Origin: Rhodospirillales bacterium | GTDB taxonomy: Bacteria; Pseudomonadota; Alphaproteobacteria; Kiloniellales; JACOMY01 | NCBI GenBank assembly: GCA_014324045.1 | Contig: JACOMY010000016.1 | Coordinates: 1-54,945 of the forward strand | Direction of reading: 5' to 3' | DNA: 54,945 bases | Shown: piece after piece, positions 15,829-24,718 of the stretch | Numbering within the stretch: the first letter of the stretch is position 1 | Layout of the letters: every line of letters begins with the position of its first letter | The notes under the pieces: generated by a model | The model's database searches: none | What the model was told of the DNA's origin: nothing | Seen by the model: the letters and a program-made list of their open reading frames with translations, nothing else | Program-made: the position numbers and the translations under genes

Positions 15829-17472
15829 CTAGTTGCGCAGCCAGTCTTCGATCCAGTAGGTGGTCGGCGACAGGTTGCCGGTGGGGCGGACATTTCCCAG
15901 CCACTTGGGCAGGATGAAGGCAGTGGCCCGCCAATAAAGCGGCAAGGCCGGCAGATCGGTCATATAGATCCGCTGCAGATCGGCCCAAAGCACCTTCCGT
16001 GCCTCCGCATCGATGGTAATCTCCAACTCGTCGATTAAGCGGTCGACCTCCGGATTGCGGTAGCCGGTATAGTTCTGCCCGGCCCAACCGTTTTCCGCCG
16101 TGGGAATCTCGCTGGAGCGCAGGGTCGTGCGCGGTACGCTCCCGGGTGCTGCAAACCAAGCGAAGAGAGCAAGGTCGCCGTAGTCGCGCTCGCGCACCTC
16201 TTGTCCGAAGAAAGTGCGCGCCGGCGCGTTCAGGATACGCACCTCCACGCCCACGGCACGCCATTGGCTCTGCAGCACCTGCTGCACCAGCTCACGTGTA
16301 CGATCGCCGGCGGTCGTACCGATTGTCAGGACCAGGCTATCTCCTCCCGCATTCTTGCGCTGCTTCCCGTCGAGGCGCCACCCGGCCTCTTCCAGCAACT
16401 GGGCTGCCTTCTCCGGGTCGTAGGGATAGTGCGGCACGTCGTCGCTGTGGTTCGCACTCAAGGGCGACAGGTTGCTGATCGCCACCGGCTGCTTGTCGCC
16501 GAAGAGGCGATCGACGATGGCCTGGCGGTCAATGGCATACAAGAGGGCCTGACGCACCCGCCGATCCGCAACGAAGGGCCGGTCGAGGTTCACGTCGATA
16601 TGCTCGTAAGCCAAGCTTGGCCGAAAGAGCACCCGATAGTCGGCGCCGTGCCGCCGTTCGAAGGCCAGCGCTTGCGGCACCGCGATGCCGAGTTCGCCGG
16701 CGATCATGTCGATAGCACCCGACAGCAGGTTAGCCTCCAAGGCTGCGGTGTTGTTGATCGTAACCAGCTTCACCTGATCGAAGACCGGCTGTTTGCCCGA
16801 CCAATGGGGGTTGCGCTCAAGCAACAGTTCCGAGCCCGCCCTGGCCTCGACGATGCGGTAGGGGCCGAAGGCCAGTCCCGGCGCCGCCGGGTTGGTGTCG
16901 TAGAGCGTCCGCGTCGCGTAGCTCCCAGGATCTTGGCGATAGATTGCCTCCTCCAAATGCGCCGGCAGCGGAATGATGGCGGAGGCATTGTAGTTGAAGG
17001 TCACCCGGTCGTTCAGGAAGGTGATGGTGTGATCGTCGACCACCGTCACCTCCAGGATCCGGCGATAGCCCTCGCCGACCAGGGCGCCCACGGCCGGATC
17101 GCCGCCAATCTCCCAGGCCAGCTTGAAATCTTGCGCCGTTACCGGCGTCCCGTCGTCCCAGGCGAGGTCCGGCTTCAGCTCATAGGTGACCGCAACCCCC
17201 ATGCCGCCGCCTGCCAGCGGCCGGCGCTGGGCCAGCCCGTTTTCGAAGGAGGGCAAGCGCTTACAGACGCCGCAGACCAAGTTCCATTCGGCGTCGTAGA
17301 GGGTCAGCGGCCGCGTGGTCATGCCAAGCAGATAGCTCTGCGCCACAGAGGCTTCCAGCAAGTGGTTCAGCGAAGCGGCATATTGGCTGACGCCAATGGT
17401 CAGGCGGTCGGCCCGCGCAGATGGCAAGGCCAGGGTCGAGGCGAACAGCAGGGAGAGCAGGAGAATGCGCAT
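15829..17472 (-). CDS. Peptide/nickel-type ABC substrate-binding protein (SBP_bac_5)
   Basis: A 547-residue periplasmic receptor with signal peptide MRILLLSLLFASTLALPSA, which sets the start at 17472. The SBP_bac_5 fold shows from SLNHLLEASVAQSYLLG through VTAQDFKLAWE and AFGPYRIVE. The central VRQALLYAIDRQAIVDRLFG and ANHSDDVPHYPYDPEKAAQLL follow. The internal LVCGVCKRLPSFENG contains two cysteines not usual for the family. It is first of a three-gene importer lacking ATPases in this window, so shared or distant ATPases must serve it. The ligand, probably an oligopeptide or similar, is unknown. Confidence 0.9.
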   Translation of the reverse strand: MRILLLSLLFASTLALPSARADRLTIGVSQYAASLNHLLEASVAQSYLLGMTTRPLTLYDAEWNLVCGVCKRLPSFENGLAQRRPLAGGGMGVAVTYELKPDLAWDDGTPVTAQDFKLAWEIGGDPAVGALVGEGYRRILEVTVVDDHTITFLNDRVTFNYNASAIIPLPAHLEEAIYRQDPGSYATRTLYDTNPAAPGLAFGPYRIVEARAGSELLLERNPHWSGKQPVFDQVKLVTINNTAALEANLLSGAIDMIAGELGIAVPQALAFERRHGADYRVLFRPSLAYEHIDVNLDRPFVADRRVRQALLYAIDRQAIVDRLFGDKQPVAISNLSPLSANHSDDVPHYPYDPEKAAQLLEEAGWRLDGKQRKNAGGDSLVLTIGTTAGDRTRELVQQVLQSQWRAVGVEVRILNAPARTFFGQEVRERDYGDLALFAWFAAPGSVPRTTLRSSEIPTAENGWAGQNYTGYRNPEVDRLIDELEITIDAEARKVLWADLQRIYMTDLPALPLYWRATAFILPKWLGNVRPTGNLSPTTYWIEDWLRN

Positions 17473-17608
17473 GGCCGCAAGTGTGGCCGCGGTCGGAGGC
17501 GGCTGCAAGCCTGTCGGAAAAGGCCCGCAAAGCTTCCGGCTGGACAGCAAGCGCGGCAAGAGGCAACTCTTCCGCGCCGCAACCATTGAGATTGAGAGGG
17601 AGGGATTT

Positions 17609-18049
17609 TTGCCGGAAGATCTGGACAAGAGAAAAGCGAGCAGCGGTTTCGCCGGCCTCGTCGGCTATCGCCTGACCTGCTGGGAAGAAAACCTGGCCGA
17701 AGGGCGTTTGACCCTCACCGACAAGTATCTGAACCGGCAGGGTTGCATGCACGGCGGCGTGTTGGCGACCCTGATGGATGCCATCCCCGGCTACTGCGGC
17801 ATCTACACGCTGCATCGCAAGCGCGATCGGCGCGCCATGACCTTGACCCTGACGACGAGCTGCATCGGTAGCGGCAAAATCGGCGAGGGAGTCATCGTGA
17901 CCGCCGAGCGAAGCGGCGGCGGTCAGAGCGTCTTCCTTGCCAAGGGCGAGGCGCGCGACCGAAGCGGGCGCCTGCTGGGCACGGCCGAAGGCGCCTTCAA
18001 GTACCGTGGAGACAGCGGTAAGAGCGACCGAGCCTGGCAGACGGCCTAG
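17609..18049 (+). CDS. PaaI-type hotdog thioesterase
   Basis: A 146-residue acyl-CoA thioesterase-like protein of the 4HBT/PaaI group. The motif NRQGCMHGGVLATLMD (residues 42-57) gives the hotdog helix, with His48-Gly-Gly50 and Asp57 in the positions used by PaaI enzymes. The second half (MTLTLTTSCIGSGKIGEGVI) is the usual beta-strand series. I place the start at TTG 17609 behind AGGGAGGGA; the longer frame would run into the divergent binding-protein gene. Its own product specificity is unknown. It is followed 43 bp later by the AsmA gene. Confidence 0.82.
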   Translation: MPEDLDKRKASSGFAGLVGYRLTCWEENLAEGRLTLTDKYLNRQGCMHGGVLATLMDAIPGYCGIYTLHRKRDRRAMTLTLTTSCIGSGKIGEGVIVTAERSGGGQSVFLAKGEARDRSGRLLGTAEGAFKYRGDSGKSDRAWQTA

Positions 18050-18092
18050 CAGAGGGAATGAGCGGCTTATCGGCGAGAGGGGGACGGCGGTC

Positions 18093-21041
18093 TTGAAGCG
18101 TCTGCTCCGGATCTTGGCGGTCTTGCCGGTCTTGGCGATCGCGGCCGCCTTGGCGGTGCCGGGCCTGATCGACTGGACCGACCATCGCCGGGACATCGAG
18201 GCCGCAGTCGAAGAAGCCAGCGGCCTGACCCTTTCGGTCGGCGGCAGCATCTCGGTCTCGCTGCTGCCGCAACCCAGCCTGCGCTTGCAGGACGTCACCT
18301 GGAGCGGGCAGGACGGCGTCCTCCTGAAAGTGCCGCAAATCGAGGCGGACTTGAGCCTCGGCGCACTGCTGCTGGGCGCTGTTCGGGTCGAGTTCTTGCA
18401 CTTGGTATCCCCGGTTCCTCTCAACGGCCGGGAAGCCCGCCTATTGGATTTGGCGCGCAGCGTCTTGGACAGACCGCTGCTGGATCGCCTCGAGAAGATC
18501 GAGGTGGTCGGCGCCGCCTGGGATTTCGATGCCGGTAACCGCCTGCTGGTGGATCGGTTGGCGGTGCTTCGCAGCTGGCAGGGCGAGAGTGAGAGCTATC
18601 GCTTCGAACTGGTCGGCGAGATCTGGGACAGGCCGGTGACCTTGATCGGCCGCATCCAGGGGATCGGCCGCTGCGGCGGGACGCTGGCAGTCGAGCTTAT
18701 CGATGCCGAATTGCTGCCCAAGGCAGACATCGTCGGCGATTGGACTTGTGCCGGAGAGGGAGTCGACGGAGAGGGGATCGACCTCGACGGCAGGATCGAA
18801 GTCCGCGGACCGGATCTAACCGCGCTGCTGCGCATGGACGATCCGGCGGCGGCCGAGGTTTCTGGCCTGCCCTTCCTGGTAAAGGGCCCCTTTCACTGGA
18901 AGGCGGAGCAGCTGTCGGCTAGCGATCTGGAACTCGTGCTGGGCGAACAGGCGTTTCTTTTGACCTTCGCGCCGGTCGGCGGGGAACGGATCGAAGCCGG
19001 GCTGAACGTCCCCTTCCTGCAGTTGGACCGCGACCGAGCCGTCTCCCTGATGGCGGTCGGCAAGGATATCGTCCACTTGCTGCGCGGGGTCCCGGTTCCG
19101 GTGGAGACCGCCATTCGGCTGGACAATTGGCGCTACGGGGATGCCAGCGGCGGCAGATCTCAACTCCAGTTGGAGATCGACAAAGGCATTGCCCGACTAC
19201 GCGCGCTGCAGTTCGCCCTGCCGCAGGCCGGTAGCCTCTCGTTCGAAGGCGAGATAGGCCTAACGAAGGGTGCGCCGCTCAGCGGCCGGCTGGCCTTGGC
19301 GAGCGAGGACCTGCGCGGGCTGCTGAGCTGGCTGGGTTTCCCCGCCGACGCCCTGCCGAGCGCCCGGCTGCGCAGCCTACGCCTTGAGAGCGGTCTTTCC
19401 GGGACCGAGAGAGATTTCGCGCTGTCGGACCTGCGCATCGCACTGGATGGTCAAGACATCGCCGGAACAGGGCGCTGGCGGCACAACGGCGACAGCGAGA
19501 TCTCCCTTAAGACCGGCGAGATTAACCTGGACGCCTATGGCTTTGCCTCGCTTCGACAGTTGGCCGAGAGAATCCGGGGGCGCCTCGCGTTAAGCCTGAC
19601 GGCAGATCGGGTCACGTTCGCCGGGGGACACGGCGAGGGACTGGATTTGACGGCGGCGCTCGACGGCAAGCGGCTTTCGCTGCCGCGCTTAGCCCTGCAG
19701 CGGTTGTTCGGCGGCCCGTTCGAGTTGCAAGGCGATATCGACTTTGCCGAAGAACTGTTGTCTCTCGACGCCAGTTTGGCAGGAGTGGCGGCGGAGTTGC
19801 CTGCCGCTCTGCTGCCGGCTTGGCTGCAACGACGCCTCGAAACCTACGCACTGTCGTTAAACCTGGAAGGCCGTCCCGATGCCCCCTCGGTGGCCGGGGA
19901 ACTGCGCACTCTCGGCGGTGAGATCTTCTTCTCCGGCCGCTTCGGCGGCGCCGGACCGGGGGTAAGCGACTGGGCCTTAAGCCTACAGCATCCCGACCTG
20001 CGCGCATTGCTCGCAAACTTCGATCTGCCGCTGACGCTCGCCGCAGGAGCAGCGGAACCCTTATCTCTCCAAGGTCTGCTGCATCGAGAAGCAGGCTGGG
20101 CCCTCTCCGAAGTGACAGGCCGTCTGGGACCGGTCGCCGTGCAGGATGGCAGCCTGATCGTGAACGAGACCGGGATCGCCGGCTCGGACATCGCATTCGG
20201 TCCTATCGATCTCGATCGTTGGCAATGGACGGGCGATACAGCGCTCCACGCCCTATTGGACAATCCGGGGCTGCCGGCCGGCGAGCACCGCCTGCGCGCA
20301 GACGCGGTCTCCTCTGCAGGCTGGGCGCTTGCTCCGGTCGCCTTGCAGGCGGGCGCGGACGCAAAGGGCGGCGGCAAGATCTCCCTGACCGCCGGGATGG
20401 CAGAAGGCAGCCTCGAGGTCGCGCTGACGCAGGCAGGCGCTGCCGGCGGCTTCAATGCGGCGGCAAGCGCCCTCCCGCTCCGACAGCTTTTGCCTAGTCT
20501 GGCAGACATTGCGATACCGAAAGGCAGCGTCAACGGCCGGGTGGACCTAACCTGGCATGGCAACAGCCCATCCGAACGCTTGGCCAGTCTCAGCGGCAGG
20601 CTGACCGCCGAGGGAACCCTGGGCTTCGATCTCTTGACCGAGGCCGGCCCGGACATGCCGCCGGCACGGCTGGGTCAGCGGCTGCTGCAAGCCATCGCCG
20701 GGGACGCCGCCGGCAGTCTCTCCCGCATCGCAAACCTGACGTCCGGCTTGGTCCGTCTGCTTGAAGAGACCGCTGGTCGAAACTTCGCGCTCGCTCTCTC
20801 CCTCAAGGCGGATCGCGGTCGTGCCGAGATAGAGCGCGCCGGCCTGGAGGGCGGCGGAATGCTGACCGAGGCCAGAGGCTGGGCGGACCTGGCCGCCTGG
20901 GATATGGACGTCGCCTGGGCCGTGCGCTTCGCCGAACAGGGGGGCGAAGCCTATTACCGTGAGCGCCGGCAAGGGCCGTTGGATGCCCCCGATATCGTCC
21001 GCGACGGTCTTCTGTTCCGGGGTGCCACGCCACCACGATGA
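18093..21041 (+). CDS. AsmA-family envelope protein
   Basis: A 982-residue protein with one N-terminal membrane helix (LRILAVLPVLAIAAALAVPGL) and a very long periplasmic body. The start is TTG 18093 behind gagaggggga. The AsmA signature follows the helix directly: LIDWTDHRRDIEAAVEEASG and LSVGGSISVSLLPQPSLRLQ. The C-terminal AsmA_2 region contains LQGLLHREAGWALSEVTGRL and a final NLTSGLVRLLEETAGRNFAL. Members bridge the periplasm as beta-groove lipid-transport-like proteins and affect outer-membrane assembly. The precise role of this paralog is unknown. Confidence 0.85.
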   Translation: MKRLLRILAVLPVLAIAAALAVPGLIDWTDHRRDIEAAVEEASGLTLSVGGSISVSLLPQPSLRLQDVTWSGQDGVLLKVPQIEADLSLGALLLGAVRVEFLHLVSPVPLNGREARLLDLARSVLDRPLLDRLEKIEVVGAAWDFDAGNRLLVDRLAVLRSWQGESESYRFELVGEIWDRPVTLIGRIQGIGRCGGTLAVELIDAELLPKADIVGDWTCAGEGVDGEGIDLDGRIEVRGPDLTALLRMDDPAAAEVSGLPFLVKGPFHWKAEQLSASDLELVLGEQAFLLTFAPVGGERIEAGLNVPFLQLDRDRAVSLMAVGKDIVHLLRGVPVPVETAIRLDNWRYGDASGGRSQLQLEIDKGIARLRALQFALPQAGSLSFEGEIGLTKGAPLSGRLALASEDLRGLLSWLGFPADALPSARLRSLRLESGLSGTERDFALSDLRIALDGQDIAGTGRWRHNGDSEISLKTGEINLDAYGFASLRQLAERIRGRLALSLTADRVTFAGGHGEGLDLTAALDGKRLSLPRLALQRLFGGPFELQGDIDFAEELLSLDASLAGVAAELPAALLPAWLQRRLETYALSLNLEGRPDAPSVAGELRTLGGEIFFSGRFGGAGPGVSDWALSLQHPDLRALLANFDLPLTLAAGAAEPLSLQGLLHREAGWALSEVTGRLGPVAVQDGSLIVNETGIAGSDIAFGPIDLDRWQWTGDTALHALLDNPGLPAGEHRLRADAVSSAGWALAPVALQAGADAKGGGKISLTAGMAEGSLEVALTQAGAAGGFNAAASALPLRQLLPSLADIAIPKGSVNGRVDLTWHGNSPSERLASLSGRLTAEGTLGFDLLTEAGPDMPPARLGQRLLQAIAGDAAGSLSRIANLTSGLVRLLEETAGRNFALALSLKADRGRAEIERAGLEGGGMLTEARGWADLAAWDMDVAWAVRFAEQGGEAYYRERRQGPLDAPDIVRDGLLFRGATPPR

Positions 21042-21367
21042 CGGGTTACGGGTGGCTGCCGGCACTTGCAAGAGAGCGCTCGATCCTGTTACGGAAGCGA
21101 TCGCCGAGGCGGATGCCATTCCCCGGGAAGATGCGGTTTACTGGGGGGCAGCAGCTCCCCGAGGCAATCCGTTACCGAAGATAGGGCCGCCCCCCTCGAT
21201 CGCGGCACAGCGCGTCGCCCTGGGCAGATACTTGGGGGCGGATACTTGGCCATAAGCCGGATCGGCGAGATCTTCCCCGGCTTACAGTCCTTCGCGAGGT
21301 TGAGGCGAGCCGAGCTCTCCGGGAGCGTTAGCGTTACCCCAGGCCCTCGCTTGGAATCGCAAAGATC
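21042..21367. other. Intergenic space after the AsmA gene
   Basis: About 325 bp up to tRNA-Ser. A plus-strand frame (to 21255) reads REDAVYWGAAAPRGNPLP and similar sequence, but it has no good start or known family. The inverted repeat at 21253-21284 is the only clear structure. Confidence 0.3.
21253..21284. terminator. 8-bp inverted repeat between asmA and tRNA-Ser
   Basis: TAAGCCGG (21253-21260) and CCGGCTTA (21277-21284) are separated by 16 nt. It could serve the plus-strand AsmA transcript or the minus-strand tRNA transcript. There is no U-tract. Confidence 0.3.
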
Positions 21368-21460
21368 TGGCGGATGGGGTGGGATTCGAACCCACGATAC
21401 GGCTCAACACCGTATACACGCGTTCCAAGCGTGCGCCTTCAACCGCTCGGCCACCCATCC
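21368..21460 (-). tRNA. tRNA-Ser (anticodon GGA)
   Basis: Read on the minus strand from 21460, the acceptor stem GGATGGG pairs with CCCATCC. The sequence GTGGCCGAGCGGTTGAAGG gives the class II D-arm, the anticodon loop is CTTGGAA (anticodon GGA), and a long variable arm is present (TACGGTGTTGAGCCGTA). The T-arm is GTGGG-TTCGAAT-CCCAC, then discriminator G and an encoded CCA (21368-21370). The 93-nt length and long variable arm are right for serine. Confidence 0.97.
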
Positions 21461-22053
21461 TTCGCCAAAGGTGCGGCCTTGGCCGCGCCGTGCCGCGTGA
21501 GACGCGGCAGCCGGGGGGAGCCCCGGCCCCTGTCCGGAAAGCGCGGAACCTAACCCAAGCGAGGGCGACGATCAATGGGGATCGCACTGCAGGATGGGGA
21601 TGGCCGCCGCCATGACCGAGCTTCTAGCGGCGGCGGTGCGCGGCAGCGGCGCCGTGATGGACCATGCCCGGTAATCGGTTCTTCGATGGTAGCAGGCCGC
21701 GGTCCCTTGCCGCGGCAGGATCCGGGCCGCCGAATCTTCAGGCCGGCGCAAAGGAAGTCCAAGCGGCTGTTTGCGACTGCAGGCTACCGGCAGTTCCTTC
21801 GTATGTAAGGTCCTGGCGGCGGCCATCGAGACCGGTGCGGCCGGGCGCCCGACCTCGGTGCCTAGGGATCCTTGAAGGCGGCCGCCGCCGGAAGGCGGGC
21901 ATTTTGTCGAGACCTAAGGTGCCCCGGCCTCGAACGGCGAAGGTGCGTCCGCTTGACGCGATCGAGCCGGCCGGGGCGGCAGGCAGCAGAGCTACGGCGC
22001 GCACAGAGGAGGCACCGGACCTCTGAACAAGGGGGCGCCTTCGTCCTGCCCCC
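21461..22053. other. GC-rich stretch without recognisable genes
   Basis: About 590 bp between tRNA-Ser and the A+T-rich HsdR-like gene. Several short frames exist on both strands, but none shows a conserved domain or ribosome site. A small palindrome CCGCGG..CCGCGG lies near 21698-21716. It may be degraded accessory DNA. Confidence 0.3.
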
Positions 22054-22085
22054 TTGACTGGCAACGGAGGAGTTCTAGCTATAAT
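22029..22085 (+). promoter_or_regulatory. Hairpin and possible promoter before the HsdR-like gene
   Basis: AAGGGGGC (22029-22036) and GCCCCCTT (22048-22055) form a perfect 8-bp stem with an 11-nt loop. Its last bases overlap TTGACT (22054-22059), and TATAAT follows at 22080-22085. The boxes match consensus well, but the 20-bp gap is longer than usual, so the true pair may use an offset -10 such as TAGCTA. The ribosome site ggggagga lies just before the ATG at 22125. Confidence 0.4.
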
Positions 22086-22124
22086 ATAGGCTTAGTCTAA
22101 AAACGGCGGCACGGGGAGGATAGA

Positions 22125-23015
22125 ATGAAGGGCTCCACCGATATTAACTTGGACGATAAGTTGAAGTGTCTGGCGGAAAAATCTAGGCATGCGGAACATC
22201 GCGAAGCAGGAAAAGAAGCCGTAAAACAATCTGTTATAGAGCCATTGATCTGCGCCCTTGGCTTCGATATTACCGATTTCGATGAAGTGACTCGCGAATT
22301 TACCGCCGATGTCGGACGAAAAAAGGAAGAAAAAGTTGACTATGCAATAAACATTAAAAGCAAGGTTGCTATTCTGATTGAAGTTGAGCCCGTGCAAAGC
22401 GATCTAGGCAATGACCACTGCGATCGGTTGCGACGGCCCTTCGATAATACGGAGGCCCGTATTGCAATTTTGACCAACGGTCGGGAATTGTGGTTTTTTT
22501 CGGACATCGACACATCGGATCGAATGGATCGCGATCCTTTTTTCGTCTTTAATTTGCAAAATCAGAATCGAGAACAAGTAGAAGAACTAACCAAGTATCA
22601 CAAGAACAGACTCGATATCGATTTGATTCTCAAAAACATAGCTCTCAAAAACGCAGCTATGCTGAAATTTCGGCATGACACAACTGCATTTATAGAAAAG
22701 CAAATCGACCAGATCGATGACACTTTCGTGCGATATATAGTGGAGCACGTACCTATGCCGAAGCACTTACACGACGGGGAGACCGTCACGGAAGCTGTTA
22801 CCGGCCAAATAAGACCAGTCATCCAATCGGCACTGGACCAGATTGTTCAAGATCGGGCTAAGGGTGCTAAGAAGGACAGAACAGTAAGTCATTCCGAGAT
22901 AACTGCCAAAACGGCCGCAGACGATGGCAACAGAGGCAACAGAATTGTCACCAGCACCTTTCCGAGGACGAGGACCGACCCCCCTTTGCCCCGCATCGCA
23001 TTTCCTTTTATTTAG
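22125..23015 (+). CDS. HsdR N-terminal-like protein, stand-alone, altered catalytic motif
   Basis: A 296-residue protein resembling the N-terminal (PD-(D/E)XK) domain of type I restriction enzyme R subunits. Matching blocks are VIEPLICALGFDITDFDEVT, REFTADVGRKKEEKVDYAI and EARIAILTNGRELWFFSDID. The family core is D-x(n)-E-x-K, commonly VDYAI...IECK. Here Asp72 is kept but the second element is Glu86-Val-Glu88, so the catalytic lysine is absent and nuclease activity is doubtful. There is no helicase part and no hsdM or hsdS nearby. The gene is visibly richer in A+T and in AAA/ATT/GAT codons than its neighbours and sits between two tRNA genes, which suggests horizontal arrival. Residues after about 245 are low in conservation. 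Confidence 0.75.
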   Translation: MKGSTDINLDDKLKCLAEKSRHAEHREAGKEAVKQSVIEPLICALGFDITDFDEVTREFTADVGRKKEEKVDYAINIKSKVAILIEVEPVQSDLGNDHCDRLRRPFDNTEARIAILTNGRELWFFSDIDTSDRMDRDPFFVFNLQNQNREQVEELTKYHKNRLDIDLILKNIALKNAAMLKFRHDTTAFIEKQIDQIDDTFVRYIVEHVPMPKHLHDGETVTEAVTGQIRPVIQSALDQIVQDRAKGAKKDRTVSHSEITAKTAADDGNRGNRIVTSTFPRTRTDPPLPRIAFPFI

Positions 23016-23174
23016 GCTATAGGATGCTCCCCCCCTAGAGGGTCCAGAGTGCCTGTATAAGCACTAGGACAAGATACTGGCCGCCATTCGGGGCCATCTG
23101 TCGATAGCAGAAACGGACTCGCCCGGATGAGTGACCTTAGCAGCTGACGAAGGCGGTACAGCGAAGCGAAGGGA

Positions 23175-23251
23175 TGGCGCGCCCGGGAAGATTCGAACTC
23201 CCAACCTTCTGATCCGTAGTCAGATGCTCTATCCAATTGAGCTACGGGCGC
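23175..23251 (-). tRNA. tRNA-Arg (anticodon ACG)
   Basis: Read on the minus strand from 23251, the acceptor stem GCGCCCG pairs with CGGGCGC. The D-arm is TAGCTCAATTGGATAGAGC, the anticodon arm is TCTGACTACGGATCAGA (anticodon ACG), the T-arm carries GTTCGAATC, and the discriminator G is followed by an encoded CCA (23175-23177). A34 of this tRNA is the substrate of TadA, encoded at 2088. The 3' end faces the A+T-rich HsdR-like gene. Confidence 0.97.
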
Positions 23252-23536
23252 CCGCCAATAGGCCTGAAGCGGGTCCGAAGGGACGCCGCGACGGCCAAGC
23301 TTGCGGAACCTAGCGAAAGTGCCTTGGCTGCGCAAGAGACTTTACCCTGTAACGGCGCTGCAAAGCGCCATGCACTTCGAGTGATGCGCTTGGGTCACGC
23401 TTTTTTGCTAGTTGGCGAATCCCACTTCCCTTTGGCACGCAATGGCGCTAGGCAGACTGGCATGCAGGTAGGCCGCATCGGGGTGCCTGCCTCGGGGGGC
23501 GCCTGCTTCGGGTCGTGGGCGCGGAAGTGGGGAGCC

Positions 23537-24718
23537 ATGCAGCTTAGGCAGAGCAGAGTGATTGGCCGGGCAGCCGCCCTCGCCGGGGTGCTGTTTGCAA
23601 CGGCCGCCTGTCAAGAGATCGAAAGCGTGATCTTGCCGGGTGCATCTTCCTCCGCCAGCGCTCCGGGCGTGCAGTCTGCCAGCGCTCCGGGCGTGCAGTC
23701 TGCCAGCGCTCCGGGCGTGCAGTCTGCCAGCGCTCCGGGTGTGCAGCCTGCCGGCGATCCGGGCGTGCAACTGGGCACGACCGACTTTACGGTCCCGGGC
23801 GTCACCCAGTTCCCCTCGACCGGCACTGCCGTCGGCGGCCGAATCGAAGAACTGCGCGGCGAGTTGGAAGGCTTGCAGAACAAGGTCCGCGAAGAGAACG
23901 CCAGCCTACAGTCGGTCCGCTCCACCATCCGGACCAACGCGGTCGCCTACAATCAGAACGTTGCAGCAATGCATACCAGCCTGCAGGTCGGCACCACGCC
24001 GGGCAATCCCGATATGGTAGAGCGCTGGAACCGGGCCCGCGCCCAGTTGGACCAGATCGGCACCGACTCGTCCGAACTGAATGTCCTGCTGAACGAGGTC
24101 TCGGCCTCTTCGGCCATGGCCGGCTATCTGCTCGAGGCGGCGCAATCGACCTTCGCGGTGCGCGGCGCCGTCGATGCCGACCATCAACAGCTGGCGGTCC
24201 TGCAAGACGAGACCAGCCAGACCGCAGTGACCATCGACCGCCTGCTGAACGAACTGACCGGCGATGTCGCCCGCACATCCGGCTTCACCGTGCTGGAGCG
24301 GAACAACATGCGCGCCCTTTCCGTCGCCGTCGACAATGGGCAACTCATCGGCACCAGCCTGGCCTCGCTCAGTTCCGGCGTGCCGGCACCGGCGCCCATC
24401 GGCGGCGCGCAGAGCCTGGTCGGCACCCGCCAGCCCCTGGTGGTGATCCGCTTCGACCGTCCCAACGTCGATTACAACCCGGTGCTCTACTCGGCCGTCT
24501 CAGCCGCCTTGGAGCGCCGGCCCAACGCCGCCTTCGACGTGGTCGCCGTGTCTCCGGGAGGTCAGCAGAGCCGTCCGAACAGCGCCCGCGGGCGCCGCTA
24601 TGCCGAGCAGGTGGTGCGCAGCCTGGCCAATATGGGGCTGCCTCTGGACCGTGTCGGCCTGGCCGCTACCGCCAGCCCCGACGTCGCCGTGGACGAGGTT
24701 CACGTCTATGTTCGCTAG
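23537..24718 (+). CDS. Repeat-bearing lipoprotein with OmpA-like C-terminus
   Basis: A 393-residue predicted lipoprotein. The start at 23537 gives MQLRQSRVIG and a hydrophobic signal ending ATAAC, with the lipidated cysteine at residue 25. Five 8-residue repeats follow (SASAPGVQ four times, then PAGDPGVQ; residues 39-78). A coiled-coil-prone segment (RIEELRGELEGLQNKVREE) and a helical middle come next. The last 95 residues (QPLVVIRFDRPNVDYNPVLY, ARGRRYAEQVVRSLANMGLP, ASPDVAVDEVHVYVR) look like the OmpA-like domain found in alphaproteobacterial envelope proteins, which may contact peptidoglycan. The longer upstream frame overlaps tRNA-Arg and is unlikely. Function is unknown. Confidence 0.78.
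   Translation: MQLRQSRVIGRAAALAGVLFATAACQEIESVILPGASSSASAPGVQSASAPGVQSASAPGVQSASAPGVQPAGDPGVQLGTTDFTVPGVTQFPSTGTAVGGRIEELRGELEGLQNKVREENASLQSVRSTIRTNAVAYNQNVAAMHTSLQVGTTPGNPDMVERWNRARAQLDQIGTDSSELNVLLNEVSASSAMAGYLLEAAQSTFAVRGAVDADHQQLAVLQDETSQTAVTIDRLLNELTGDVARTSGFTVLERNNMRALSVAVDNGQLIGTSLASLSSGVPAPAPIGGAQSLVGTRQPLVVIRFDRPNVDYNPVLYSAVSAALERRPNAAFDVVAVSPGGQQSRPNSARGRRYAEQVVRSLANMGLPLDRVGLAATASPDVAVDEVHVYVR
23651..23770 (+). repeat. Five 24-bp coding repeats in the lipoprotein gene
   Basis: Units start at 23651, 23675, 23699, 23723 and 23747; each keeps the core cagcgctccgggcgtgcag with increasing divergence, the last being PAGDPGVQ. The 24-bp unit encodes eight residues, so copy-number change would keep the frame. 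The linker joins the lipidated N-terminus to the coiled coil. Confidence 0.9.

Noticed and set aside
22125..23251. tRNA-Arg as an integration site with a duplicated 3' end
   Set aside because: I could not find a second copy of the tRNA 3' sequence to the left and there is no integrase, so attachment repeats are not claimed.
23237..23536. Longer start for the lipoprotein gene
   Set aside because: It would overlap tRNA-Arg and place 100 residues before a good lipoprotein signal.
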